Positions 1 through 13,024 are shown, numbered from the stretch's first letter. The stretch is DNA of 64,000 bases from Perkinsus olseni (GCA_013115135.1 JABANP010000297.1:1-64000); one strand, 5' to 3'. The notes: a model not told the origin generated them from the sequence alone. Program-made: numbers and translations.

Positions 1-68
1 GCTGCTGACTCCTGGATGGTTAGTACGGTTGTTGTAGATTGTAAATTACCGTTGCGTCCTCTTCCGCT

Positions 69-1222
69 ATGTCTGCATCTAAGTTGAATGATCAGTGGGA
101 TAGTGATTCTGATGATGACTGGGAGGCTGCTGATGCTGGACTAGATGATATTCAACAGAATAAGGAAGCTGCAGCTGAGAAGGCATTATCAACACCAGCA
201 CCACAGGTAATACGCTCTCATACAGGTTGGGTCGTCATGTAATAGTGCTAACAGGTTGCTACTACTTCTGCTAAAAAGGCTGCTAGCAAGCAGCAAGCGG
301 CGGATAAGGGTAGTAGAAGATGATTTTCCAACGCCATTCACAGCAAGGTTGTTACCAGGTAGCGGTCCGAAGGTTACTACCACTACCAAGGAATTCGATG
401 CTGATGATGTACCACTCGATGATCCTGTGGCGGAGAAGGCTCGTCAACAGCGCATGGTAATAGTTGTAGTAGTAGTAATGGTGTATTATGATGGTAGTGT
501 TGTAGATCGAGAAGGCTGATATGGAAAACATTTGCGATATGTTTGGCGTAGCAGCTCCCAGTGATGCCACTGATAATAATGGTGATAGGGTTATCATCAT
601 ACTGCTAGTGTCGGTAATTAACCTTACTGTAGGTGATGGATCGGATCACGTGAAGATACGCGAGACAACTACTGTTGTAGAGAAGGATTCATTCGAGGAA
701 TTACAATTGAAGACCTTGAAGGATGTCGAACAGCTTAGTGAACGGTAATAGTAATGGTACACGTATTGCTTACGTCACTATGAATACCATTAGGTGTGTT
801 GGCAAGCTGAATGATTGCCGCACTAAGGCAGCATGCTTCAACTTCATGCGTGATACCCTTAGAGGGATAGAAGGGAAGTTGGATCAGGATGAGTGTACTA
901 AGCTCATTAAAGAGTTGCAGACATTAGTAACATCAAAGAAGCAAGAGAAGGTAATATTAGCAACCACGAGGCATGCCTGATATTGTAGTGGCGTTGGATG
1001 GTGTTTATTAGGCTGAGAAAAATAGGAACCGTAAGAAGCAGGCTACCGACGTATCACAAATGAAGAAGGGCGCTAAGGTCGATTATCAGGCTGAAATGGA
1101 TATGATGTACTATTACTAGTTATACAGATACCAGTCGTGGTGCCACTGCCTTTCATGTTAGGTATGGTGATGGTTACGGTGAATATGATGATGAATATGA
1201 TGAGTATGCCGACTTCATGTAA
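69..1222 (+). CDS. EIF3J: Eukaryotic translation initiation factor 3 subunit J (eIF3j/HCR1)
   Basis: Loosely bound eIF3 subunit that acts at the 40S decoding site in initiation and ribosome recycling. The ATG at 69 opens an acidic N-terminus (DSDSDDDWE), as in the family. A clear 48-bp intron lies at 207-254 (exon 1 is exactly 46 codons). Later exons give VAEKARQQRM and ENICDMFGV near 430-550, matching the conserved eIF3j core. The C-terminus has KKGAKVDYQAEMD and ends YADFM, the family's hallmark tail. Several further short introns are needed between about 300 and 1200; their exact borders are uncertain. Family assignment is firm, the exon map less so. Confidence 0.85.
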
Positions 1223-1519
1223 AGATAGTATCATCATAGGCAATGAACAGCATTAATGCTCATCATCCTCACGCTTCTCGACCACCAGCAGCAGCAGCAG
1301 CAGCTGCAGTCGTTACTGACCATTCCGGTTGCTATACAAGCCCTACGGGCTCTGTAGTAATATCGTCATAACAATAATAGTCATACTTGAAGATGATAAC
1401 AATAATATGGCCTACTAACCACTACCATTATCATCATCATACCCTTTCATCCATCAGCTATCAGTGTTACAGTTATCATAGGGGACCCCAGGGCAAATCC
1501 TCATTGTTTCCCAACTCAC

Positions 1520-2007
1520 ATGCCCGCCAAGGGAGATAATACTAAATCGTCCCCTAAACGGAGTATCATTCCCTTCCTTATACAAATCATTGGTGAGCCA
1601 GCAGCCTATCTGTATACAACGCTCAGTCACCCTTTTTCTGTTACAGTATCGGTAGTACTGGTATATTACTATAACCCATGCGATGTCCCTTGGGAAAGGA
1701 GGAGGGATTGCGGTTGGTCTGGTAGTAGTCTTGTTATTATTACTCATCGTGCTGTGATCTGTTATTGTTGGCAACAGGTGTGAGCCGTACTAGATGTATA
1801 CAAACAGGTAAATTAGAACTACCTGGGTATGAGGGTATCATGGAGATAACTATGTCATACTGACATCAATACTACGCACTACCGCCAGAGTTTATCATAA
1901 CAGATACGCCCTAGTGGCTCTCATAGCAAGCACGATGCTACATTATCTGTCGGGATTTCCAAGGACATCACTCCTATTGTAATATACCATCATCATCAGC
2001 TGTATGA
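1520..2007 (+). CDS. Small membrane-anchored protein with a P-type trefoil-like motif
   Basis: A hydrophobic segment (IIPFLIQII then VSVVLVYYY) follows a short basic N-terminus, so the product is probably a signal-anchored or secreted protein. Introns inferred at 1593-1646, 1722-1777 and 1808-1930 join exons that read CDVPWERRRDCGWSG, VSRTRCIQT and ARCYIICRD. This fits the trefoil signature of two spaced Cys around R-x-x-CG-x-x-G, then Cys, four residues and a Cys pair followed by an aromatic. Here the first Cys of the pair is Arg. The last intron is long for this window (123 bp); an earlier acceptor at 1888 would end the protein sooner. Function unknown. Confidence 0.45.
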
Positions 2008-2300
2008 GTAGGAGTGTGTAGTTACCACGCTATCGGCCTCTATGTGGTTCATCACCTGACTAGATGCTGTTATGATGGTGATGTTAGCGGTAATGTACCA
2101 CATTGTTATACAAGAGGGTGAGGAGAGGTGGTAGTATGGTGATGTTCACAGCTTTGAACATGACATCATCCGTCTTTTTTCATTGTCACCATCATCGCCT
2201 CCATGATACTCCTCTAGCGATTGTTTCTATGTCCTCACTGCGTCTTGTTATTTACCTCACTTCTCCATTGCTCTCCTTAACACCACAGCTGTCTATCATC

Positions 2301-3605
2301 ATGTCTACTGCAATATGGCCATCATTCAGCATATGCCGCCCATCACTTGAAGCGGTAGTAGCCAGATTAGCTGCTGCGGCCAAACGCCATTGGAAAATAT
2401 CTCTGGGTATATACACTGTTATGCTCATAGGGTCTGCATCCATCACTGGTCAATGGCTGCGTAGACGTGGTGGTAGGAAGCAGCTTGTGTCCATGGTCAG
2501 GACACTACCTAAAGTGGATCTACATTGTCATCTACACGGATGTATCAGGAGATCCACTCTATCAGAGATGATTGTGGCTAAAGGCGGCGAGCCGATGAAA
2601 GGCAATGCCTCCTTCAAGAGTATATCATTGAAGGAGGCATTTAATCTATTCCATCTCATCTATGAAGTTATCACAGATTCCCTGGCACTTAGACGTATAA
2701 TACGCGAGGCTCTAGCGGACTGTTATGAAGATAATGTTATGTATCTCGAATTACGTACTACCCCACGACCATTGAGTGACTTGCCGACTAGAAGGGATTA
2801 TGTTGATATATTGGTGGAAGAGGTGGATAGATGGCAACAACAAGAACCTATGAGGCAGCAACACAAGAGGAGAATGGATGTACGTTTGATATTGGGATTG
2901 GATAGAGCAGGGCCTATCGAAGCAGCTGAGGAGACACTGAAGTTGGCTATAGCATGGAAGGCTCGACGACCTGATCTATTCGTGGGTATGGATTTAGCCG
3001 GCAATCCAGTCAAGGGTGACACGAGAGACTTCATGTAGGGAGTGAAGTTTGGCAAGAGTTTGTTTACGCCATTGGGTGGTGGTGGTGGTGGCAGGCAATG
3101 TTCTGTTTTCAGACCCCTCTTGGAGCGTGCCCGGTGCCATGGACTGAAGATTACAGTCCACACGGCTGAAGTGCCTGATCGTGATGATGAGATCGATGCT
3201 GTACTGGCATTTAAACCGGACAGGTTGGGTCACGCCTTATGGGTTACTGATGATCACAAGAATATCATCATGCAGAATAACCTTGGTATTGAAGTGTGCC
3301 CTACATCCAATAGATGTACTCTACAATTGAAGAGCCTAACACAGCACCCTTGCATGCAGACATGGCTAAGTACAGCACATAAGGTTTGTATATGTACTGA
3401 TGATAGTGGTGTGTTCTCATCGTCATTGAGTGATGAGATCATCGAAGCTTGTCGGTCCTGGGGCCTGACTCAGCTTGATGCGGTTTTACTGCAGCTTAGG
3501 GCTGTCGACATGGCATTCTGTGATGAGGATTTGAAGAAGGAGTTGCGGGATAGAATTCATACGTATGCACTCCTGTGTGAGGGTGGCCGTGGCGGTCAGC
3601 ATTAG
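2301..3605 (+). CDS. ADAL: Adenosine/AMP deaminase family protein, ADAL (N6-methyl-AMP deaminase) type
   Basis: Zinc metal-dependent deaminase; the ADAL branch hydrolyses N6-methyl-AMP to IMP in nucleotide salvage. Two exons are joined across a 78-bp intron at 3035-3112 (DTRDF then IPLLERARCHGL). Catalytic landmarks appear in order: VDLHCHLHG (metal-binding HxH), MDLAGNP, ITVHTAEV, PDRLGHALWV, IEVCPTSN and CTDDSGVFSSSLSDE. HTAE in place of ADA's HAGE, and TSN followed by CTDD-GVF, favour ADAL over classical ADA. The ATG at 2301 is preferred, but the frame is open back to 2103. Before the catalytic domain there is a hydrophobic stretch (ISLGIYTVMLIGSASI) followed by Arg, which could anchor it to a membrane. 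Confidence 0.85.
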
Positions 3606-3822
3606 TTTTATTTATCACAACCCTGTTGTGTTCATACATGAGCCATGCATTAATCTCATCAATCATATGATGCTATGTACCCCGCCTATGACTCCTACGA
3701 CAGAGGTTCAGGACAGAGGGGAGGATGTCCTCAATGATGTCGAGTAAACATCACAATTCCTGACCACCAGTCATACATATATCAGTTTCATAATACAGCA
3801 CTACTGCGGATACTTCCATCGT

Positions 3823-4206
3823 ATGGAGGTCATAGATCGTCAACACGATCGTGTGAGCTTTCGGCTGGTACTGCCCTCAGCTAGCAGTGATATGGTGTAC
3901 TCTTGAAGTGAGTCAGATACCAAAGAACGACATCACTCGAGAGGTGGTAGCGGTCCTTCATCGCTCCCATTTCATCCTTCACAGTGATTCCTCGGCTACT
4001 TCTGATGGCGGCCCAGACGGCCTGCTGGGGCGGAGGTGTGCCAACCATTATACTGTCTCGTTGGATGTGCGAGCCCTAGGTTCGAAACGATCGAGCAGCT
4101 CTTGTCGGCTGTCATGGGAGCACATGACTTTGGGGAGATGTTGAACTCGTTGATATCATCTCGTTTAGAGAGTTCGAACCTCTCACCGCGAGAGAGTGAT
4201 CATTGA
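3823..4206 (+). CDS. Small conserved-looking protein, three exons, unidentified
   Basis: An ATG at 3823 opens MEVIDRQHDRVSFRLVLPSA. A 22-bp intron (3895-3916, gtgtac...tcag) restores frame to IPKNDITREVVAVLHRSHF. A 44-bp intron (4036-4079) joins GLLGRR to FETIEQLLSAVMGAHDF, and the frame stops at 4204-4206. The product is about 105 residues, without a signal peptide or membrane helix, and ends in an acidic/Ser tail. The splice joins remove every stop, which supports a real gene. I do not recognise the family. Its 3' end faces that of the minus-strand ALG13 gene about 210 bp away. Confidence 0.5.
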
Positions 4207-4414
4207 CAACGGTTTTTATTACGTCATTCACCCATAGACGGTATGCATCGGAGTCATGTTACCACGTATCTTCGGTGGTGACGATAGTATGTCCGCCATG
4301 TGCATGGTGATTAAAGTATGAATGAGACCGTTCCCTTATGATGTGCATTGTAGTGTTAAAGCGCCTGACAGCCTTATATTCCAAATCATAATCAAAACCC
4401 AAGCGTCCCATCTG

Positions 4415-5080
4415 TCACGGAAACATATTATATATTACATCCACCAAACGTTGCATCCCATCAGGCTTTTGATAAACCTTCAGCTTGGGTAGAGAATCTT
4501 TCAAACTGCTGAGTACTGTCTCCAACTCCTCTGGACCATTGGCCACAAGTGCATAAGGTCTCATGGCATTAGCCAACTCCTGTTGATGATTACCCATCAA
4601 CGCCTTGTTGCACACAACACAAAGGATTGGCTTCCTCTCATTGCCCCTCTCTCGAGATACCTATCATTAGTAGCTTAATACTCACGTTGTAGCCTGATGA
4701 TGATAATGTACTACCTTCAAAGTATCCATAATACTACCAGCTCCTGCATGACTAACAACCAAGTCCGCCCGTTGTATATCATCATTTATACCTACTGAAA
4801 CTACTTATTTATTCGAGGACTAGACACTACTACCCTCAGGCTTAAGTGAATACCCGTGTAAAACCATACCATCCATTGCTGCTGCTGCCTGCTTCGCTTC
4901 CTCATACACCTTCAGGGTGCCAGCAGAGGAATTACCATACTGGATAACCACTTCCCTGGTGCCGAGCTTGTCGTGCAGGAAGTCGAGAAAGTTAGGCTCG
5001 CAGACACTCTGCACAAGAGAGTCGAACTTGGTCGTACCCACCGTAACGAACACTCGTTGTAACGTGGATGAAGCATCCAT
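4415..5080 (-). CDS. ALG13: UDP-GlcNAc transferase subunit ALG13
   Basis: Catalytic half of the ALG13-ALG14 enzyme, which adds the second GlcNAc to the dolichol-linked N-glycan precursor on the cytosolic face of the ER. Three exons on the minus strand. Exon 1 starts MDASSTLQRVFVTVGTTKFD, the family N-terminus. Exon 2 (about 4725-4786) reads ADLVVSHAGAGSIMDTLK, the conserved nucleotide-sugar loop. Exon 3 reads NERKPILCVVCNKALMGNHQ followed by ELANAM and a Leu-rich C-terminal helix. Introns are about 38 and 66 bp. Length (about 185 residues) suits a stand-alone ALG13; no ALG14 partner is seen in the window. Confidence 0.9.
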
Positions 5081-5278
5081 TGAAGAGAGAGTAGATCAAC
5101 GGAAACCAGAGGAAAAACCCACGCACCGTAACTGCTTAGCTCAACGACAGCACTAAGGGGTAGACAGGAAAGCTATACTTTGTATATCTCTATTAATGAT
5201 GCTGATGACTATAATTATCATAGGAATGAAAGGATGTACATGGTAGTCTGTGGTAGGCGGTATGATGCCGACTGTGTG

Positions 5279-6582
5279 TTAGTGGGGAATGCTAGCTTCT
5301 GGAAGGCTCCGGCGAGCACTGGACTCCACAGTGAGTCTACTGGTAGCTTGGCGATCCTGAAACAATCCACATTCCATGCAGCATGGCAGATGACGGGAGT
5401 TTCACTACGCGTCAGCTAAAGACTTGCCATCCTCAAGTGCTTGTTTAACGGTACTTGGAATAAGCGTTGCTCGGCCTTGCTGCACTAGAGCTAGACCAGT
5501 TACTATATCACGCACTTTGGGCCACCATATTGGCCCACACACGCATACCGAATATAAACGTCTGCCACAACCGTTAGGGAACTCTAGCCGAATATACCTA
5601 AGTTGGATGGTATCGTCTAACCTATTGAGATGATAATAGGCTAGCCTTACTTAACCATCACCGGTTGATGTCTACGCATCTCCAGGACTTTGGGATTATG
5701 CAAAGCTGGATTGCCACGATTGAGATTACCAATACGAGGTATGGTCGCCTAGAAGGTTGAATGTTGTCACTGAGGACACCAGAAGGGAAGAGAGCGTACA
5801 TATAGACCACCCGAATCCAAGAATGAAAAGTAGTCCACACCATTAACCGAATAGGTTGGATATACTCTACGACCAAAGTTACGATCCCACGGTGAGTACC
5901 TACCAGTAGTGGTATGGATGGCATCTACTCAGAAGAGGTATACTACATGAACCCCACTACATCCACTAGTCTGGGTTCCTTCAGCTCGATATACAGCTTA
6001 GGGCGAGGCTCCCAGCCAGTCATATCATCAGTTTCATCATCATCATCAGAATCAAAATCTAGATCTATTGTATTATCAGGGTCTGGTAGGAATGTGCTGG
6101 TGTCAACATCATTATGAACCTCTGGTATAGCATCGTCATACAACGACTGTAGCTGTGCACCAGTCAAAGGGACATCTCGAGTAACGACCGCTTCGAAATG
6201 TCCTGAAAGTAGTAGCAGTGCTATGCAACACTACTGGTCCAAACTACCCATCCCCACTATCACTACTACCTTTCTTCTGTTTTCTATCATCGGCTTGCGT
6301 CCCTGATATTATATGGCTGAATCCAACTATATCAGGCCTCAGTAGAGGCTTCCATGATGGTATGAATATCTTATCCTCATCAGATGGCTGCTGCCGCCTT
6401 TGAGAATTCCTCCCACCACCGAGTGTCATATAGGCGACGGTAGAATCGGATGCCAGGGCGAAGTGCGCTCTAACCCCACTACTGTCCGAACTCCAATAAA
6501 ACTCTGTTGCTGATGATGTTGCACTTGTTGAGGGGCCATTAGATGGCTGATGTTGAACACGCTCGGCATGATGTGATGTCAT
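5279..6582 (-). CDS. Unidentified multi-exon protein with acidic central region
   Basis: Minus-strand exons join in frame across several short introns. The start is the ATG at 6582 (MTSHHAERVQHQ); an upstream GTG-initiated extension is unlikely. Segments in order: FYWSSDSSGVRAHFALASD, EDKIFIPSWKPLLRPDIVGF, an Asp-rich tract (FDSDDDDETDDMTGW), KLYIELKEPRLVDVVG joined to YSPWDRNFGRRVYPTYSVNG, VDYFSFLDSGGLYVRSLPFW, PKVLEMRRHQPVMVK, then DDTIQLRYIRLEFPNGCGRR and IWWPKVRDIVTGLALVQQG. The stop is placed at 5279-5281 and depends on a GC donor or a missed intron. The segment around DDTIQLRYIRL faintly recalls a nuclease-type beta barrel, but no catalytic set can be assigned. Confidence 0.45.
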
Positions 6583-7143
6583 GCTGGTGACGATGATTAT
6601 AAAAAACTTCGACACCGTATTAAAGTGGCGAGGCTAGACTGAGCTCAGTAGCTGTGATAGTGACTAAGGACTTAACGCAACATAGAGCTATCGGCTCATC
6701 ATCATTATCATCGTCAACACACTTTATCATCAGAGTCATTACCATCATAATAATAGGCTGCTGATGAAAGCAGCAGCAGCAGCAGTCGTAGCTAGAGCAT
6801 AATGGAGATGATGTCGTAATGATGGTAGTGACGATGGCAGTATGGTGATGGTGCTACTACTACTATCAAGGACTACTAATTACGACATGATACTCATCAG
6901 CAATGGCTAACCTTGAAAAACTAGTAAATACAAAATGTAAGAAAATGAGCATACCCAGCGTCGTCCCCGATCGCCGAATGATGTAGCAGGAGCAGCGGTA
7001 TTGCACTACTACCTACCAGTATCGGCCATACACCATACTGAGGGTATAGTTGAATTTATAAAGCATCGAGATAAAAGAGGTAATGACCTTGTTATTCTTG
7101 TTAATGATGAACATCCTGATGATCATGGTGGTGATGTCTACTA
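6583..7143. other. Intergenic stretch between two minus-strand genes
   Basis: About 560 bp without a supportable exon on either strand. It contains a short CAG run near 6772-6785 and ATC/TCA-type trinucleotide repeats near 6695-6750. It must hold the 3' region of the PKA gene and the promoter of the gene ending at 5279; no defined promoter element was recognised. Confidence 0.5.
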
Positions 7144-8519
<1,376 letters not shown>

Positions 8520-8761
8520 AATGATGGAGGTGGTATGATGTTAAAAAAGCTGATACTGTGAGTAACTCCTTCAAGACCCCGCCCTCCTTCTACACCGGTA
8601 CGCCTGTGTATTCCCTCATCGTTGCGTTGAAAGGTCAGAGATATCGACAGATGTCGTGTTGAGACGGCGCGAACACCAGCAGCACAAGAGACGGCGTTCT
8701 TGGTCTTGTCTCGGGCTCACAACAATGACACAGCTACGTGACTCCTCCAAAAGTGTATAAG

Positions 8762-8995
8762 CTATTCTTGAGTAACACTTGTGGGATACTCCAGAGCTAG
8801 GGGGATACTTAGCGTATCCAAAGCATAAGCCCACGACCGTTCTTGGAATGGTAGATTCGTTTCGGGCATCGAGGCGGGCGAGTTAGTCCGTGACACGGGA
8901 TTGCGACGCGTAGCACCATCCCCACCCCTCTTGCTACCGATTGTAGTCCTTCTACTCATTGTGATGTCTCGTATCGGCTCTACAGGCCTTACCAT
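8762..8995 (-). CDS. Weakly supported basic, Ser/Arg-rich reading frame upstream of the PKA gene
   Basis: A 77-codon minus-strand frame (MSRRTTIGSKRGGDGATRRN, then SPASMPETNLPFQERSWAYA) looks more protein-like than chance, with short basic and Ser-rich motifs. It lies about 240 bp upstream of the PKA start, so it could be a separate small gene or a 5' exon of an alternative form. No family is recognised and no splice join to the kinase could be fixed. Confidence 0.2.
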   Translation of the reverse strand: MVRPVEPIRDITMSRRTTIGSKRGGDGATRRNPVSRTNSPASMPETNLPFQERSWAYALDTLSIPLALEYPTSVTQE

Positions 8996-9203
8996 GGTTC
9001 ACAGTAATATAGGTCATTCAGAACTTCTAGTCCTGCGGTGCTCCAGAGTTACTCGAAACAGTGGTGTTGAATAATCGCTTAAGCTACTAATACTTTCAGG
9101 TTTGTCTTCTTATTGTCCCTATTGACCAGCTATCACTCAGCTAATTCCACTACCGCCTTCATCACCATCATAGGAGTACCATCACCTTCATCATCATCAC
9201 CCT

Positions 9204-10064
9204 ATGTCGCAGTATATAAGATTCTCGAGTGATGATCTCAAGGTTTTCGAGGCGGAGATATTGTATCGTGCCAAGACAATAGTATCCCGTTCAAGCTCAC
9301 GTGATGCAGTAGCAGCAAGAGGGCAGGCTTTTGATGATGTTGCCAGTGAACTTCGTAAGGCTAATGGTGATGTATTCCGTACACCTAAGCAGGTTAGGAC
9401 TAAATGGGCCTCTACCAGACAGAAGATTATGGCCTATTATAAGACGGGTAAGCTGCCACAATCCAAGTGTGAGGCAGAGCTTGTTCGTAATATGGCTGAG
9501 AGTCTACGATCGTTATTGGAGCAACCACAAAGTATAAGTGATTCTACTAGTACTACGGCAGCATCATCATCAAGTGCTACTCCCTCCATTATTGGTGGTG
9601 GAGGTATTACATCATCAACATCGACCTCTCATATGCGTCGTACAAGTGCATGCCATGGTATCGGACGGCCGCCACCACCAGCAACATCCTCAACCTCTCT
9701 GCCATCCATTACTGGTGGTCGTTACTACTCTGCTGCTGTTGGGGATACTGGTGTAACCGCCCCTCCCATCACACTTGAATCATCATCACCTGCTGCGTGT
9801 GGTAGTAGTATGGGGGAGGAGGATGGTATACAGTTGAATGACAATGGTAATAACAGACGACGGCGGCGGCAATCTCGAGAAGACGATGCTTCCCCTGATG
9901 AGCATTTCCGTGATGACGATGATGTGGTACTACCAGCTAAGGTGAGGAAATTCATTACTCCAACTACTGATCGGGTTGGTGGTGTCGAGGAGTTAGGAGT
10001 TACCCCAGCAACGGGTAATAGCCGGTCCTATCCTCATCATCGTGTTATCCACAACGATCGTTAA
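9204..10064 (+). CDS. Myb/SANT-like DNA-binding protein with low-complexity tail
   Basis: Single uninterrupted frame of 286 codons. Residues 1-110 form a compact helical region in which RTPKQVRTKWASTRQKIMAY resembles the third helix of Myb/SANT-like (trihelix-type) DNA-binding domains. The remainder is Ser/Thr/Gly-rich with an Arg run (NNRRRRRQSRED) and an acidic patch (FRDDDDVV), as in many protist nuclear factors. Likely a nuclear DNA-binding protein. An intact intronless frame is unusual in this intron-rich stretch, so an origin from a transposon-derived Myb/SANT-like gene is possible but not shown. Confidence 0.55.
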   Translation: MSQYIRFSSDDLKVFEAEILYRAKTIVSRSSSRDAVAARGQAFDDVASELRKANGDVFRTPKQVRTKWASTRQKIMAYYKTGKLPQSKCEAELVRNMAESLRSLLEQPQSISDSTSTTAASSSSATPSIIGGGGITSSTSTSHMRRTSACHGIGRPPPPATSSTSLPSITGGRYYSAAVGDTGVTAPPITLESSSPAACGSSMGEEDGIQLNDNGNNRRRRRQSREDDASPDEHFRDDDDVVLPAKVRKFITPTTDRVGGVEELGVTPATGNSRSYPHHRVIHNDR

Positions 10065-10828
10065 CGACTTGTAGTAGTATCACCATCACAACGATAATGA
10101 CAGGAGTAGGTTATCAGTGCATAATTCTGCTGATACCATCATCAACATCATCATTCTTGTCTTTGTTGTTGTTGTTGCCACTACTGTAACATTATAATGA
10201 TTACATTTACCTTCTCCCGCTTCTACTGTATCATAATACTATAGCCACGATGCTTTTCTCTAATTACTACCTGGTGTGGTCAAACTAACACGGAGTCAAT
10301 AAGAAGAACGGGATCCATCACCGCCTCTGGGAACAATGCTTGGAATACAACCGATCAACATCATCACTGGTATGCCGACTAATAGTGTATTACCATCCCA
10401 CGATCCTACATGCTTATCTAGTCTGTCTGATGATGATCCTCGTGCTAGTGCTCATTTCACAGCGCTTCTTATTGCGTCGATTGTCGTTGCTATTAACAAC
10501 AACGTGGCTATTATTTCTTATTGCATTATTATCATCGTCATCATTAACCATTGCTAGTGTAATATAATAATGAGGATCTTCATAATGATCTGCAATACTC
10601 AGCAATGGTACCTCCAATCGCTGTGTTGTTGTTGTTGGAGTTGGGGGAGGAGGTTGTACCTTTCCTGCCACTGCTGCTACCACTTCAGCTGTATATACAC
10701 GACTCTTCACTGGCACTATTGACGCAGCAAAGAGGTGTAAGGTAGCTCTTGGCGTCACTGTCGTGCTGTCCATCAGTTGTTGATGATATATAGTTGTACT
10801 CGTCCAGGCAGTTACTCCTCCCATCATA
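10065..10828. other. Intergenic, trinucleotide-rich
   Basis: Between two plus-strand genes. Long ATC/AAC/GTT-type trinucleotide runs occur near 10125-10180 and 10490-10560. Frames on both strands here (including a minus-strand frame at 10414-10842) are built of these repeats and overlap the next gene's start, so I do not call them genes. Confidence 0.5.
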
Positions 10829-11159
10829 ATGGCTGCTGCCACATCTCACTCAAGCCCTACTCCACCAGGTTTGCAACAACAACAACAGCAGGGTGATAAT
10901 GATGGAGGGAAGGATGAAGAGGAGAACGATGAAAGGTATAGGGCTCTCAATGATGAGTACCATGCAAGCAAGTACCTCGAGAGTATCGGAGTGACGCCCA
11001 CTGCACGACGCTGTAAGATGATGATCCGTCTACAGCACCGGCAATATGGTACACCACCTCGAGATGGTATTGAAGAGGGGCAAGGTAACAACATATCTTC
11101 GCGTCGAGACAGCACCAACATACCACAACAACAACACCCCAGCCATACTGATACATCAT

Positions 11160-11190
<31 letters not shown>

Positions 11191-12875
11191 AGCAGCAGAA
11201 GCAGTGGTTTCCTTGCTGCTGGATAAGGAGGGACTACCACCTCTTGTTATGTCGGATGCATCACCATTACCGATACTCCTGCCTAATATACCTCTACATG
11301 GGTTTAATGGAGGTGAGGCCTCAGGAGGAGCCCCTCAAGAGGACAGTATAAAGGATGGTAACAAGTTGAATGAAGTCCCGGTAGACCGCACTATTATACA
11401 CGAGTTGGAGAATCTTCGTCATCAACAGCGTCAGGAGCAAGCACGACACCCTCCTGGCAAAGATATGATACAAACTACTGGGGCCGTAATGGGTTGTGAT
11501 GATGATGATATGAACGGATCTATCGACCGGCTGCATACTGCTGGGAACGACGGCAACGATAATGATGATGATGCCCAGTTCTGCCGTCTTACCAGAAGAT
11601 TTGTATGGCCCTTTGCTTACCTCGATTACGAATCATCATCGTCATCATCCAGCCATCATCGATCAATACGGCAGGAGTATGTTTGGGGTGGGTTTGAGAG
11701 TAGTAGTGGTATGAGTATGGAGAGGGAGATAGACTCCACCCTACTGAAGGGGATAGTGAGGCAAAAACGAATAAGTATTACCATACCGCAAGTGGAGGAT
11801 TACATGACTCATTATATAACCAACACTTACCCTATACCACTACTACGTGGGGACATCCCTACCAGACGACGACTAGTGTCGGGTGTTGGTGACGATGGGC
11901 ATCTCCCTCCACGCTTGGTAGAACAGTTCCATCGGTTATGCAAGGAATGTGAGCTTGCCAGGTTAGGTGGTCTCTTGGCCCATCTAGCATACTGGCTTAT
12001 GTTTGGGGAGTAGCCTATCGAGTAGGATGGATGGTGAGGATACTCACACGAAGGGTGTTGAAGGGGATGAGGGCACCTCTGCTCTACCGAAGGAGCATCG
12101 TCAGGCATTGGTACTCACGATACTGCATCAATGGTCTCGAGTGCTGTCCAACCTGCCGAGGATCTGCAGTGTCAGGGGTCACCAACAGCAGCGGGCCTAT
12201 TGGCTCCGACGATGTATCCTGTTACTCAAGGTATGTGTGAGGTGGGTAATACTGGAATATCAATACCCTGCCTTGCTCTCATTATCGAACAGTATGGAAG
12301 GTAAGGTAAACGTCAGGATCAATGCTATGTTCAAAGTACTATTCGATCCTGATATGACCTTATCAAGATTTCCGCATCTGGAGAGGCCATCGGCTGGGAT
12401 GATCGATAAAGATCTGATACGCATGGCAAGGGAGGCGGACGCTAAAGCGACGGCTGCATCCTCGACGCTTCCGCCTGACTGCCGTGGTAAGAGGCAAGGA
12501 AAGAGTAGGCAGGTAAAACCGTCATCCATGGTATACCAGAGTAGATCTCCCTTTTGCAGATACCCACTTCGCGGTTGTCGACTGCTGCACCCCCTCCTGC
12601 TGCGCATGGCAACACTGCTCTTCTGAGGTAGGTTGTACAGCGCTGAATAGACCACTGCTTGGATTGCCGTGTTTAGGGTGTCGATGACTCCTGAGACATG
12701 CAGTCATCCGAGGGTTAGGAGGTATCTTACCAGACAACAGGAGTCAGCTACTACTAAACACGCTTTCCTGCATGACTGGTTACAAGGTATTACTGATGAG
12801 CAACGGCAGAGTATAATAACTGGTATAATATATACCAGACAACAGCAGCAGCAGCATGCAGTCAATTCCTCCTGA
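10829..12875 (+). CDS. Unidentified large protein, Gln/Ser-rich N-terminus and helical C-terminus
   Basis: The ATG at 10829 opens MAAATSHSS followed by a Q6 run and an acidic tract. A 390-codon exon carries runs of Ser and Ala, then a better-conserved-looking part: FVWPFAYLDYE, QKRISITIPQVEDYMTHYIT, LPPRLVEQFHRLCKECELAR, LGGLLAHLAYWLMFG. Downstream exons continue with PKEHRQALVLTILHQWSRVL, AYWLRRCILLLK, INAMFKVLFDPDMTLSRF and HAFLHDWLQGITDEQRQS, ending at 12875 after a Gln run. Hydrophobic helical segments suggest a folded C-terminal half. No family recognised; at least three introns are needed. Confidence 0.45.
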
Positions 12876-13024
12876 GGTGTTCAAGTGAATCATAGCATTG
12901 ATTGTGTTCAGTGGACGTGAAGTAGTTACTAGTAGTAATGGTGATGATGAAGCATTACTCGTGGAGGTGCCTCCTCCTCCTAACCCATGTCGGTGTTGCC
13001 CAGTAGTAGACCTCTTTTGTCACC

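Noticed and set aside
4158..4174. tRNA-like T arm (GAGAG-TTCGAAC-CTCTC)
   Set aside because: No matching acceptor, D or anticodon stems at the right distances on either strand, and the site lies in an exon that reads well as protein.
5400..5640. Staphylococcal-nuclease-like domain in the gene at 5279-6582
   Set aside because: Only a short stretch (DDTIQLRYIRL) is reminiscent; catalytic Arg/Glu/Asp positions cannot be matched.
10414..10842. 142-codon minus-strand frame
   Set aside because: Made largely of trinucleotide-repeat codons (poly-Thr, Asp, Asn), and it overlaps the start of the plus-strand gene at 10829.
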